A stretch of DNA of 64,000 nucleotides. It comes from Baekduia soli (GTDB taxonomy: Bacteria; Actinomycetota; Thermoleophilia; Solirubrobacterales; Solirubrobacteraceae). The notes under the pieces are model-generated. The model saw only the letters and a list, made by a program, of their open reading frames with translations, did no database searches and was not told where the DNA came from. Below, one piece after another: positions 35,458 through 43,844 of this stretch (positions are counted from its first letter, which is position 1; every line of letters begins with the position of its first letter). The stretch is taken from positions 1,798,001-1,862,000 of the forward strand of contig NZ_CP042430.1 of the NCBI RefSeq assembly GCF_007970665.1, written 5' to 3'. The position numbers and the translations under genes were made by a program.

Positions 35458-37529
35458 CCGCCCCGTTTCGCGCGACCTACCGCCTCCAGCTCGGCACCGA
35501 CCTCGACTTCGCCGCCGCTCGCGCGCTCGTCCCCTACCTGGCCGAGCTCGGCGTGTCGCACGTCTACCTCTCGCCGTCCTTCCAGGCGCGCGAGGGCTCG
35601 ACGCACGGCTACGACGTCATCGACCCGGGCCACGTCAGCGACGCCCTCGGCGGCGAGGAGGGCCTGCGCGCGCTGGCCGACGACGCCCACGCGCACGGCA
35701 TGGGGATCATCCTCGACGTCGTCCCCAACCACATGGCGGCCGACGACGCCAACCGCTACTGGTCGGACCCGGCCCTGCGCGAGCAGTTCTTCGACGTCGA
35801 CCCGGTCAGCGGCCGCCACCGCCGCTTCTTCGACATCGACGACCTCGCGGGCGTGCGGGTCGAGGACCCCGAGGTCTTCGCCGCGACCCATGCGCTGGCG
35901 CTGCGCCTCGTGGCGGAGGGCGTCGTCGACGGCCTGCGCATCGACCACCCCGACGGGCTCGCCGACCCGGCGCAGTACCTGCGGCGCCTGCGCGACGGCG
36001 GCGCCGCGCACGTGTGGGTCGAGAAGATCCTCGACCCCGCCGAGGAGCTGCGCCCCGACTGGCCCGTCGACGGCACGGTGGGCTACGAGTTCGCCAACGA
36101 CGTCGCCGCGCTCTTCGTCGACCCGGCCGCCGAGGCCACCCTGACCGAGTTGTACGCCTCGCTGACGGGTGAGACGCGGCCGTTCGAGGCGCTGGCCGCG
36201 GAGGCCAAGCTCGAGCAGGCGACGACGACCTTCGCGCCCGAGGTCGAGCGCCTGCGCCGGCTGTGGCCGCAGGTGCCCGGCCTGGAGGAGGGGCTGGCGT
36301 CGCTGCCGGTCTACCGGACCTACGTCGAGCCGGCCGAGGGCCGCGTGGAGCAGGCCGACCGCGACGCGCTGGCGCAGGCCGACGGCCTGCCCGACGCCGT
36401 GCGCCATGCCGTCCTGCTCGAGGACGACGCCGCCGGCGCCGGCTGGAGCGACCTCGACGAGGCCACGCGCCGGGAGTTCGTCGTGCGCTTCCAGCAGACC
36501 ACGCCGCCCGTGATGGCAAAGGGCGTCGAGGACACCGCCTTCTACCGCTACGTGCGGCTGCTGGCGCTCAACGAGGTCGGCGGCGACCCCGGCCGCTTCG
36601 GCATCACCGTCGACGCGTTCCACGCCGCCAACGCCCGGCGGCCGGTGCACAACCTCCTCGTCTCGAGCACGCACGACACGAAGCGCTCGGGCGACGTGCG
36701 CGCCCGGCTGTGCGCGCTGACGGCGATGCCCGGCGAGTGGGCCGGGGCGGTGCGCTCGTGGTTCGAGGTCAACGCGCCCCTGCGGACCGCCGGTGCGCCG
36801 ACGCCCGCCGAGGAGCTGCTGATCTACCAGACGCTCGTCGGGGCGTGGCCCATCGAGGCCGAGCGCCTGGAGGACTACCTCGAGAAGGCGCTGCGCGAGG
36901 CGAAGGTCACCTCGAACTGGATCGACCCCGACCTCGAGCACGAGGCGGCCGTCAAGGCCTTCGCGGTCGGGCTGCTCGACCACGGGCCGTTCCGGTACGG
37001 CTTCGACGCCGTGGCGGCCCGTGTCGCCGAGCTCGGCGAGCGGGTGGCGCTGGCCCAGACGCTGCTCAAGCTCACCGTGCCCGGGATGCCCGACGTCTAC
37101 CAGGGCGACGAGCTCTGGGCGCTGTCGCTCGTGGACCCCGACAACCGCCGCCCGGTCGACTGGGACGCCCGGCGCGCTGCGCTGGCCGCCCTGGGCGACG
37201 GTGCGCGCCCGACGCACGAGACGGCGAAGCTGCACGTCGTCGCCGCCGCGCTGGACCTCAGGCGCCGGCGCCCGGAGGCCTTCGACGGCGGCTACCGCGT
37301 CGTGCCCGCCGGCGACGACGTCGTCGCGTTCCTGCGCGGCGACGCGGTGCTGGCCGCCGTCGCCGTGCGCGACGACGCGACGGGCGCCGGCGGCTGGGAG
37401 CTGCCGCCCGACGCGGCCGGGCGCTGGCGCGACGTCCTGGGCGGCGAGGAGTACGAGCTGCCCGACGGCGCGACGCTCGCGGGCGTGCTCGGCCCCGACG
37501 GCCGGGCGCTGCTCGAGCGCGTGGGCTGA
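35454..37529 (+). CDS. treY: malto-oligosyltrehalose synthase
   Basis: This GH13_26 enzyme isomerises the reducing end of maltodextrins to a trehalose unit. The 691 residues begin with the hallmark FRATYRLQLGTDLDFAAARAL at 5-25. Then come LSPSFQAREGSTHGYDVID near 39-57, LDVVPNHMA near 86-94, nucleophile Asp in GLRIDHPDGLADP near 160-172, acid Glu in WVEKILDP near 188-195, VMAKGVEDTAFYRY near 350-363, and SSTHDTKRSGDVRARL near 403-418. It is somewhat shorter than many TreY (700-800). The ATG overlaps the glgX stop. The partner TreZ is two genes upstream. Confidence 0.93.
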   Translation: MTAPFRATYRLQLGTDLDFAAARALVPYLAELGVSHVYLSPSFQAREGSTHGYDVIDPGHVSDALGGEEGLRALADDAHAHGMGIILDVVPNHMAADDANRYWSDPALREQFFDVDPVSGRHRRFFDIDDLAGVRVEDPEVFAATHALALRLVAEGVVDGLRIDHPDGLADPAQYLRRLRDGGAAHVWVEKILDPAEELRPDWPVDGTVGYEFANDVAALFVDPAAEATLTELYASLTGETRPFEALAAEAKLEQATTTFAPEVERLRRLWPQVPGLEEGLASLPVYRTYVEPAEGRVEQADRDALAQADGLPDAVRHAVLLEDDAAGAGWSDLDEATRREFVVRFQQTTPPVMAKGVEDTAFYRYVRLLALNEVGGDPGRFGITVDAFHAANARRPVHNLLVSSTHDTKRSGDVRARLCALTAMPGEWAGAVRSWFEVNAPLRTAGAPTPAEELLIYQTLVGAWPIEAERLEDYLEKALREAKVTSNWIDPDLEHEAAVKAFAVGLLDHGPFRYGFDAVAARVAELGERVALAQTLLKLTVPGMPDVYQGDELWALSLVDPDNRRPVDWDARRAALAALGDGARPTHETAKLHVVAAALDLRRRRPEAFDGGYRVVPAGDDVVAFLRGDAVLAAVAVRDDATGAGGWELPPDAAGRWRDVLGGEEYELPDGATLAGVLGPDGRALLERVG

Positions 37530-37537
37530 GGCCGGAC

Positions 37538-37583
37538 CGCGGCGCCGCGACGCGTCGCGTCCTGGCCACCCGGCCAATACGAT
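37538..37583. promoter_or_regulatory. palindromes and -10 element upstream of the GT4 gene
   Basis: Two overlapping palindromes, CGCGGCGCCGCG (37538-37549) and CGCGACGCGTCGCG (37546-37559), fill the treY-GT4 gap, followed by TACGAT (37578-37583), which ends 9 nt before TTG 37593. They could be an operator for the glycosyltransferase promoter or a treY terminator. Confidence 0.4.
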
Positions 37584-37592
37584 GGCCCCACG

Positions 37593-38801
37593 TTGCCGTT
37601 CCGGGTTCTGATCGTCTCGTGGGAGTACCCGCCGATCGTGGAGGGCGGCCTGGCCCGCGCGGTGCGCAAGCTCAGCGAGGCCCTCGTCGCGGACACCGCC
37701 GCCGAGGTCCATGTGCTGACCCGCGCCGGTGACCGCGGGCCGCTGGACGAGGTGCGCCACGGCGTGCACGTGCACCGGGTGCGCGAGCCGCGGCCACCGG
37801 CCGACCTCGAGGAGTTCGTGCAGTGGGTCGGCCACATGAACGGCGACCTGCTCGACCGTGGACGGCAGCTCGTGGAGGAGCATGCGTTCGATCTCGTCCA
37901 CGGCCACGACTGGCTCGTCGCGGTCGCCGCCAAGCGGCTGGCCGACCACGCCGGCTGCCCGCTGGTGGCGACGGTCCACGCGACCGAGCACGGCCGCCAC
38001 CAGGGCTGGGTGCACAAGCCGCCGCAGTCCGACATCCACCGCGCCGAGCGCTGGATGGTGCGGACCGCCGACCAGGTCCTGGTCTGCTCGCACTACATGC
38101 GCGGCCACGTCGCCGACGTCTTCGGGCTCGACGAGGCGCGCATCACGGTCACGCCGAACGGCATCGACCCCGACGACCTGCAGCCCATGCACGACCTCGA
38201 CGCGCTGCGCGCGCGGTTCGCGGCGCCCCACGAGACGCTCGTGCTGCTCGTGGGGCGGCTGGTCTACGAGAAGGGCTTCCAGCACGCGCTGGAGGCGCTG
38301 GCCGGGCCGCAGGGCGTCATCGCCCGCGTGGGCGGGGTCCGGTTCCTCGTCGCCGGCTCGGGCTCGCACGAGTGGGAGCTCAAGGACCAGGCGCGGCGGC
38401 TGGGCCTCATGGACCACGGCACGTTCATGGGCTGGATCGGCGACGACGTCCTGCACTCGCTCTACCGGATCGCCGACCTCACGGTCGTCCCCTCGATCTA
38501 CGAGCCGTTCGGGCTCGTGGCGCTGGAGGCGATGGCGTCGGGCTGCCCGTGCATCGTCGCCGACACCGGCGGGCTGCGGGAGGTCGTGCCCAACGAGCGC
38601 GTCGGGCTGCGCTTCACCGCCCGCGACCCGCGGTCGCTGGGCCGCATGATGGAGCGCGTCCTGACCGACGACGCGCTGCGCGAGCGCCTCGTGGCCCAGG
38701 CCTCCGAGCACGTGCTCGGCTTCGACTGGTCCGACGTGGCGCGCCAGACGCGCCGGGCCTACGCGGCGCTGCCGGGGCGCGGCGCGCCGGTCGCACGCTG
38801 A
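37593..38801 (+). CDS. GT4 glycosyltransferase, GlgA/GlgM-like glucan synthase
   Basis: This 402-residue GT-B glycosyltransferase has the N-terminal donor/acceptor loop SWEYPPIVEGGLARAVRKLSEAL at 9-31 in place of the GT5 KTGGL motif, the region DLVHGHDWLVA near 98-108, VTPNGIDPDDL near 187-197, and the GT4 EX7E motif in SIYEPFGLVALEAMASG near 304-320. This matches the actinobacterial glycogen synthase/GlgM group, which makes maltose 1-phosphate or elongates glucan from ADP-glucose. Its place after treY supports a glucan role, but the acceptor cannot be fixed. The start is TTG 37593; ATG 37582 is out of frame. Confidence 0.85.
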   Translation: MPFRVLIVSWEYPPIVEGGLARAVRKLSEALVADTAAEVHVLTRAGDRGPLDEVRHGVHVHRVREPRPPADLEEFVQWVGHMNGDLLDRGRQLVEEHAFDLVHGHDWLVAVAAKRLADHAGCPLVATVHATEHGRHQGWVHKPPQSDIHRAERWMVRTADQVLVCSHYMRGHVADVFGLDEARITVTPNGIDPDDLQPMHDLDALRARFAAPHETLVLLVGRLVYEKGFQHALEALAGPQGVIARVGGVRFLVAGSGSHEWELKDQARRLGLMDHGTFMGWIGDDVLHSLYRIADLTVVPSIYEPFGLVALEAMASGCPCIVADTGGLREVVPNERVGLRFTARDPRSLGRMMERVLTDDALRERLVAQASEHVLGFDWSDVARQTRRAYAALPGRGAPVAR

Positions 38802-38820
38802 GGGGCGCGGGCGGGCGGGG

Positions 38821-38852
38821 GCGGTCCGGGCCCGGGCGTCGGCGGCGACCGC
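38821..38852. terminator. hairpin between convergent genes
   Basis: GCGGTC (38821-38826) and GACCGC (38847-38852) enclose a GC-rich loop that itself contains CCGGGCCCGG. It lies in the 70-bp gap between the convergent GT4 and protease genes, so it could end both transcripts; no T-run is present. Confidence 0.35.
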
Positions 38853-38871
38853 GGGCGGTCCCCGGCCGCCC

Positions 38872-40404
38872 TCAGCGCGACGTCCGGCGGGTCACCTTGA
38901 CCGCGCGGGACTGGCGGTTGCCGGCCTGGTCGGCGGCGGCGACGGAGAAGACGTGGGTGCCCTTGCGCAGGCGTCCGGTGCTGACGGTGTAGGTCCCGGT
39001 GCCCGTGGCCCTGGCCTTCAGCGTCTTCCTCGTGGTCTTCGTGCAGGAGCGGCGCTTGCCCTTGCGGACGCACGACGTGCGGTAGCTCGTGGTGACGCTG
39101 ACGCTGACGCGGGCGAGCCCGGAGCTGGGCTGGGGGTCGCTCACCGACAGCTTGAGCACGCAGGAGGCGCCCCTGCACCTGGCCGAGGTGACCTTCGCGG
39201 TCGGCGCACGCGTGTCGGCGGGGATGACCGGGAGCCCCTGCGGGGCCGTCGACGTCGGCGGCGGCGTGATGACGGCCGGGGGCGTCGCCACGGGCACCGG
39301 CACGGGGGCCGGGATCGCCACGGGCGCCGAGCGCGCCGTGGTCGTGCCGCTGAAGTTCGCATACGTCACCGTGCACGTCACGGTCGAGCCCGCGACCGAG
39401 GCGGGCACGGTGAGACTGCCTGAGGTGGAGAGCACCGTGCCGTCGGCCGCCACGAAGCTCATCTCGGTGGCGTGGCCACTGCTCCAGGCCCCCGCGGCAC
39501 ACGAGAGGACGCCCCCTACCGCGGGTGTCCCGGTCACGACCGGTGCACTGGTGTTCACCGGCACCGTCTCGGCCCGGGCGGTCGGGTTGACCAGGAAGGC
39601 GTGGACATCCGGGCCGGCGACGCGCGTATAGACCCCCGGGTATTGCGCCGTGGCGCACCCGACGCCCCAGCTGATGATGCCCACCAGCCGCCAGGTCCCG
39701 GAGATGCTCTGGGCCAGCGGCCCTCCGCTGTCGCCCTGGCAGGCGTCCTTGCCCAGGGTCCCCGCGCAGATCTGGATGGTGGTGTCGATCCCGCCGTAGG
39801 GCGCGCACGACGCCTTGTGGAGGTCGGAGATGACCTGCAGCGTGTTCGAGAGCGTGGGCGGGTTGGTCCCGCCGGCGGCCTGAGCCGCTGTCGAGCCCCA
39901 GCCACTGATCTGCAGGTTGTCGCTGAAGGACGGGTCGTGACCGACGTCGTCGAGGGCGATCGGCTTGACGCTGTCGCCGTTGAAGCTGAATCCGGGTGCC
40001 TGCAGCGTGAGGACGGCCGCGTCGTTGCTGAACGCGACCGGATCGAAATCCGGCTTGATCGCCACGGAGATGACGGTGACGCGCTGAACGCTCCCGCCGG
40101 TGAGCTGCCGACGATCACTCACGCCCCCGTAGACCCGGATCTCGTCCGGGGACGAGACGGCGTCGTTGTCGGTCGTGTCGTAGACGCAGTGCGCGGCGGT
40201 GACGACGTGCGTCGCGTCGAGGATCGATCCGCCGCAGAGGAACTGGCCCGGCAGCACCAGCGCCTGCCACGGCGCGTCGGTGGGGCTCGCCGTCGTCCCG
40301 CCCACGATCCGCGGCGCGACGGTGCCCGTGGTCGCGGCCTGTCCGCCGGCGGCGCCGACCAGGGTGGCCACCAGGGCAGCCAGGACCATGGTCACACGAC
40401 GCAT
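38872..40404 (-). CDS. secreted trypsin-like serine protease with Ig-like C-terminal region
   Basis: This 510-residue exported S1 protease has a signal peptide at 1-23 (MRRVTMVLAALVATLVGAAGGQA), a short propeptide, and an activation site R-IVGG at 32-36. The catalytic triad is His72 (TAAHC), Asp128 (FSNDAAVL) and Ser226 (QGDSGGP). Asp220 is at the base of the S1 pocket, giving trypsin-like Arg/Lys preference. After about 265 comes a beta-rich Ig-like segment with a Cys pair (LSCAAGAW ... TVTCTVTY), a Pro-rich linker near 345-385, and a C-terminal beta module with paired Cys (CRGASC) and basic residues. The start ATG 40404 is fixed by the signal peptide; the frame extends upstream without a better start. 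Confidence 0.9.
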   Translation of the reverse strand: MRRVTMVLAALVATLVGAAGGQAATTGTVAPRIVGGTTASPTDAPWQALVLPGQFLCGGSILDATHVVTAAHCVYDTTDNDAVSSPDEIRVYGGVSDRRQLTGGSVQRVTVISVAIKPDFDPVAFSNDAAVLTLQAPGFSFNGDSVKPIALDDVGHDPSFSDNLQISGWGSTAAQAAGGTNPPTLSNTLQVISDLHKASCAPYGGIDTTIQICAGTLGKDACQGDSGGPLAQSISGTWRLVGIISWGVGCATAQYPGVYTRVAGPDVHAFLVNPTARAETVPVNTSAPVVTGTPAVGGVLSCAAGAWSSGHATEMSFVAADGTVLSTSGSLTVPASVAGSTVTCTVTYANFSGTTTARSAPVAIPAPVPVPVATPPAVITPPPTSTAPQGLPVIPADTRAPTAKVTSARCRGASCVLKLSVSDPQPSSGLARVSVSVTTSYRTSCVRKGKRRSCTKTTRKTLKARATGTGTYTVSTGRLRKGTHVFSVAAADQAGNRQSRAVKVTRRTSR

Positions 40405-40706
40405 ACGACGCTCAACGGCAGCTTTGGGCAAGAACTTAAGACTAACCCGGGAAGGCAAACGGGAGGGGGCTCGACGTCCGGGTGGCGCGCTCACGCCCAG
40501 GCGCACGCATCCCTCAATGTCAAGTGACTTCATGCAGAATTCGGATCGTGCCGCCCACATCGGCGACGAGCCCGCGGTCACGCTGCACCTCTGCTCGCCG
40601 CCGATGGGCCGGATGGGCGCCTACGAGGTCCTCGACGACGGGCGGCCGTCGCGCCGCTGGATCGCGGCCGACCAGGAGCTGGGGCAACGGCTGATACAAC
40701 CCCGCC
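40405..40706. other. intergenic region (302 bp) with a possible small gene
   Basis: This is the region between the divergent protease and FAD oxidoreductase genes. It must hold both promoters. From 40517 to about 40684 the plus strand reads as coding (next entry). TACAAC lies just before the ATG at 40707. The stretch 40405-40516 shows nothing else that I can support. Confidence 0.5.
40517..40694 (+). CDS. possible small protein, frame uncertain at the 3' end
   Basis: From ATG 40517 (or 40532) the frame reads MSSDFMQNSDRAAHIGDEPA, then a stretch with LHLCSPPMGRMGAYEVLDDGRPSRRW. From about codon 12 on, third positions are nearly all G or C, like the real genes around it. The frame then runs without a stop into the next gene. 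If one G of the GGGG run at 40681-40684 is removed, it ends ADQELGNG-stop at 40694, giving about 58 residues and a normal 12-bp gap to the next gene. No family is recognised; it may be a small regulatory or cytosolic protein, or not a gene at all. Confidence 0.35.
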
Positions 40707-41909
40707 ATGCCCGACCGCCGCGTGGACCATCTCCTCATCGGCGGTGGGATCGCCGCCGCGACCTGCGCGCAGGCGCTGCGCGAGCAGCGCGCCCCGGGCT
40801 CCGTGCTGCTCGTCGGCCGCGAGCTCGACGCGCCCTACCACCGGCCGCCGATCACCAAGGGCTACCTCGCGGGCACGGAGACGCGCCAGGACGCGGCCAT
40901 CGAGCTGCCGGACGACGTCGAGGTGCTCACCCGGACGTCCGTGACGGCGCTGGACCCGGCGACCCACACCGCCACGCTGTCGACGAAGGAGACCGTCGAG
41001 TACGGCAACGCGCTGCTGGCCACCGGCGCGATGGTCCGCCGGCTGCAGGTCGACGGCAGCGCGCTGGAGGGCATCCACCACCTCCGCGCCCTGGGCAACG
41101 CCGACGCGCTGCGCGCCGACGCCGAGCAGGCCGGCGACGTCGTCTGCGTCGGCGGCTCCTACATCGGCTGCGAGGTCGCCGCGACGCTGGCCGCCCAGGG
41201 ACGGCGCTGCACGGTGCTCCTGCAGGAGGAGGAGCCCTTGGAGCGCGGCTTCGGCCTCCAGGCGGGTGCCTGGGTGCGCGGCGTGCTCGAGGCCCACGGG
41301 GTGCAGGTCCTCGGCGGCGTCGAGGTCGAGCGCTTCGAGGCCGAGGGCGACGGCGACCGGGTCACCCGCGTCGTGCTCGCCGGCGGGCGCACCCTGCCGG
41401 CCGAGGTCGTCGTCTGCGGGGTCGGCGCGATGCCCGACGTCATGCTCGCGCGCAAGACCGGCCTGGAGCTCGGCCCGGCCGGCGGCGTGTGCTGCGACGC
41501 GCAGCTCGCGGTGCAGGGCGTCGAGGGGCTGTTCGCCGCCGGCGACGTGTGCGAGTACGAGAGCGTCGTGCACGGCCGCCGCGTGCGGATCGAGCACGAG
41601 GAGGTCGCCGCCGCGCACGGCCGCACGGCGGCGCGCAACATGCTCGGCGCCGGCGTGGAGCACACCGAGGTGCCCTACTTCTGGAGCGACCTGGCCGACT
41701 GGGCGACGCTCGAGTACGTCGGACCCGCCCACGCGTGGGACGAGGAGGTCGTCGACGGCGACATGGCCGGCGGGGCCTTCGCGATCTGGTACCTGCGGGA
41801 GGGCCGCGTCGCGGCGATGCTGCGCGCCGGCGACCACGGCGACCTGGACCGTGCCCGGGCGCTCATCGCGTCCGGCGAGGCGGTCGCGGCCGCCGACCTG
41901 CGGTCCTAG
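40707..41909 (+). CDS. FAD/NAD(P)-dependent oxidoreductase (ferredoxin-reductase-like)
   Basis: This 400-residue two-dinucleotide-binding flavoprotein has the FAD Rossmann motif LIGGGIAAATCAQAL at 10-24, YHRPPITKGYLAG near 43-55 (rubredoxin/ferredoxin-reductase group), the NAD(P) motif VCVGGSYIGCEVAATLA near 147-163, and the FAD-closing motif GLFAAGDVCEY near 272-282. The C-terminal dimer domain begins near 325 (WSDLADWATLEYVG). Such enzymes pass electrons from NAD(P)H to ferredoxin, rubredoxin or an oxygenase; no partner gene is adjacent. The stop overlaps the convergent small membrane gene by 4 bp. Confidence 0.87.
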   Translation: MPDRRVDHLLIGGGIAAATCAQALREQRAPGSVLLVGRELDAPYHRPPITKGYLAGTETRQDAAIELPDDVEVLTRTSVTALDPATHTATLSTKETVEYGNALLATGAMVRRLQVDGSALEGIHHLRALGNADALRADAEQAGDVVCVGGSYIGCEVAATLAAQGRRCTVLLQEEEPLERGFGLQAGAWVRGVLEAHGVQVLGGVEVERFEAEGDGDRVTRVVLAGGRTLPAEVVVCGVGAMPDVMLARKTGLELGPAGGVCCDAQLAVQGVEGLFAAGDVCEYESVVHGRRVRIEHEEVAAAHGRTAARNMLGAGVEHTEVPYFWSDLADWATLEYVGPAHAWDEEVVDGDMAGGAFAIWYLREGRVAAMLRAGDHGDLDRARALIASGEAVAAADLRS

Positions 41910-42085
41910 ACCGGCTGGTTGTCCTCGCGCGCGTCGAGGTACTCCTGGTTCTCGGCCCGCTCGCCGAGCGACTGGGCCACGGCGAAGCCGATGAGCCCGT
42001 GCAGCAGCAGCGGGAACGCGACGAAGAACACGACGGCGAGGCCGAAGGTGGCCTTCCAGGCGGAAAGGGCGAGCACGAAGGACAT
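41906..42085 (-). CDS. small membrane protein
   Basis: This 59-residue protein has a single long hydrophobic stretch at about 11-37 (KATFGLAVVFFVAFPLLLHGLIGF) and a polar acidic tail (ERAENQEYLDAREDNQPV). The start is taken as ATG 42085, since the residues before it in the longer frame are not membrane-like. It begins 13 bp after the lysyl-oxidase-like gene on the same strand. Family not recognised. Confidence 0.55.
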   Translation of the reverse strand: MSFVLALSAWKATFGLAVVFFVAFPLLLHGLIGFAVAQSLGERAENQEYLDAREDNQPV

Positions 42086-42098
42086 CTCGCCGCGGATC

Positions 42099-42896
42099 CT
42101 ACCGTCCTGAGGGGCAGCCGCGTGGTGCCACGCTGCCATGGCGCGGCGGCAGCCGGATCATGCGCTGCGCGGCGTTGTCGTCCTCGCGCTCCTCGATGAG
42201 CTCGCCGGTGGGATCGGCGCGGTGCACGAAGGCGAAGCAGCCGCGCAGCCCGGTGATGCTGATCCAGTTCTCGTGGTAGTGCCACGGGTACACGTCGGCC
42301 CATCCCGGCGATACGCCGAGGCGCAGCTCGCGGCGCGCATGGTCCTGGCTGCACGCCGGGTAGACGGCGCGACGCGGGCTGCGGGCGTAGCCGGCCACGC
42401 GGTCCAGGTCGCGGAGGCAGTACGACAGCTTGGGGCCGGTGCGGATCATGGCGGCGCGGGAGCCGTCGGGGTTGACCGTCCACAACTCGAAGCGCGCCGC
42501 CCGGAAGTACTTCCAGTAGTGGCCCTGACCGGGGATCGCCTTCCAGTAGACATAGCCGGCCTCGGGGAAGTAGACGGGGCGCCCGCGGCGGTCGTAGATC
42601 ACCTGGGAGGCCTTGGCGTACCGCGGGTCCGACGTACGCGTGGCGCGCAGCTCCAGGGGCCCGGCGCCGTTGTTGACGATGTGGTTGGTCGCCAGCAGGC
42701 GCAGCACGTGCCCGGCTCGCTGCACGTGCAGGTCGCTGGGCGGGTCCATCCGCAGGTTGGGGCAGCGCAGGGCCAGCAGCGGGTCCTCGCACGGGCTCGT
42801 GCCGGGTCCGGCGGGACCGTCCTCGGCGGAGGCGGGCGCGGCGAGCAGCGCGCAGAGGATCGAGAGCGCGCAGGCAGCGCGACGCAGTCCGGGCAT
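42099..42896 (-). CDS. secreted lysyl-oxidase-like protein
   Basis: This 265-residue exported protein has a signal peptide at 1-24 (ALSILCALLAAPASA). The mature part matches the bacterial lysyl-oxidase fold (PF01186 type): CPNLRMDPPSDLHV, LLATNHIVNNGAGPLELR, GHYWKYFRAARFELW, then GWADVYPWHYHENWISITG and the closing DPTGELIEEREDDNAAQRMIRLP. The animal copper-binding HxHxH block is only partly present (WHYHEN), so amine oxidase activity is uncertain; many bacterial members are annotated by fold only. The start ATG 42896 is defined by the signal peptide. Confidence 0.78.
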   Translation of the reverse strand: MPGLRRAACALSILCALLAAPASAEDGPAGPGTSPCEDPLLALRCPNLRMDPPSDLHVQRAGHVLRLLATNHIVNNGAGPLELRATRTSDPRYAKASQVIYDRRGRPVYFPEAGYVYWKAIPGQGHYWKYFRAARFELWTVNPDGSRAAMIRTGPKLSYCLRDLDRVAGYARSPRRAVYPACSQDHARRELRLGVSPGWADVYPWHYHENWISITGLRGCFAFVHRADPTGELIEEREDDNAAQRMIRLPPRHGSVAPRGCPSGR

Positions 42897-42928
42897 GGGG
42901 CACGGCAGTCTGACGAAAGACGGACCTC

Positions 42929-43729
42929 TCAGGTCCGCTGCGCGGCGCCGACCTGGCCGAGGAACCCGAGCACCCGCCGCCACGCGTCCTCCGAGGCCTC
43001 GGCGAACTGCTCCTGCTTGCGGTCGAAGAACGAGTGCGGCGCGCCGGGGTAGACGACGACCTCGTGCTCGGCGCCCGAGCGCTGCAGGCCCGCGGCGAAC
43101 ACGTCGCGGTCGGCCGCGGGGATGCTCGCGTCGTCGCCGCCGAACAGCGCGAGCACGGGGCAGCGCGTGGCGCCCGCCTCGTCCTTGGGCGACGGGATGC
43201 CCAGGCGCTCGCCGCTCAGCCCGCCGTAGAAGCCGACGGCGCCGTCGAGGGGCAGCGCCGCGTTCGTGGCGGCCAGGAACGCCTGGGCGCCGCCGAAGCA
43301 GAAGCCGACGGTGACGATCGTCGTGGCGCTGCCGCGCTCGCGCAGCAGGTCGATGGCCTTGGCCATGTCGGCCTGGATCTGCTCGGGGGTCGTCTGGCGC
43401 ACGTGGTCCCAGTAGTCCCAGTCGTTCTCGCGCTCGCCGGTGCCCGCGGTCCGCCCGAAGAAGTCGATCGCCACGGCGTCGTGGCCGGCCTCGGCGAACC
43501 GCTCGGCCAGCTCGATGTAGAAGCGGTACAGCCCGCGGACGTCGGGCAGGATCACGACGCCGGTGCCGCCGGGCTGGGGCGACCGGGCCAGGGCGGCCGA
43601 GAACGGGGTGCCGTCGTCGGACTGCAGCTCGGTGACCTCCGCGGCGGCCCCGCCCGCCAGGCGGCGCAGGACGAGGTCGGCGGGCAGGTCGGGCGGGAGG
43701 GCGTCGTGGTCGAAGCACATGGCGGGCAT
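42929..43729 (-). CDS. dienelactone hydrolase family protein
   Basis: This 266-residue alpha/beta hydrolase has a cysteine nucleophile: VGFCFGGAQA at 141-150 (Cys144), Asp in FGGDDAS near 197-202, and His232 in GAPHSFF, the dienelactone hydrolase triad. The oxyanion segment is VILPDVRGLYRFYIELAERFAEAGHDAVAIDFFGR at 59-93. Typical members open dienelactones in aromatic degradation or hydrolyse other small esters. ATG 43729 has AGGGG 7 nt upstream; ATG 43720 is the alternative. It is divergent from the Rrf2 regulator. Confidence 0.87.
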   Translation of the reverse strand: MPAMCFDHDALPPDLPADLVLRRLAGGAAAEVTELQSDDGTPFSAALARSPQPGGTGVVILPDVRGLYRFYIELAERFAEAGHDAVAIDFFGRTAGTGERENDWDYWDHVRQTTPEQIQADMAKAIDLLRERGSATTIVTVGFCFGGAQAFLAATNAALPLDGAVGFYGGLSGERLGIPSPKDEAGATRCPVLALFGGDDASIPAADRDVFAAGLQRSGAEHEVVVYPGAPHSFFDRKQEQFAEASEDAWRRVLGFLGQVGAAQRT

Positions 43730-43818
43730 TCTCGCCCCTGCGAGGATCCGGTGATGCACCGCGGGCTGCGCACCCTGTGAGCCGCGGGCCGGTCGCCTCC
43801 GGGCGATCGGTCCTTCTC

Positions 43819-43844
43819 CGACCCCTGCGGTAGGATTAGGGTCG
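43819..43844 (+). promoter_or_regulatory. operator-like inverted repeat and -10 of the Rrf2 gene
   Basis: CGACCC (43819-43824) and GGGTCG (43839-43844) flank a TAGGAT -10 (43831-43836), which ends 8 nt before ATG 43845. This layout suggests autoregulation of a leaderless transcript. Confidence 0.5.

Noticed and set aside
35530-38711. Minus-strand open frame of over 1000 codons across treY and the GT4 gene
   Set aside because: It is the complement of two genes with complete catalytic motifs; composition is Arg/Ala/Gly-rich without recognisable folds.
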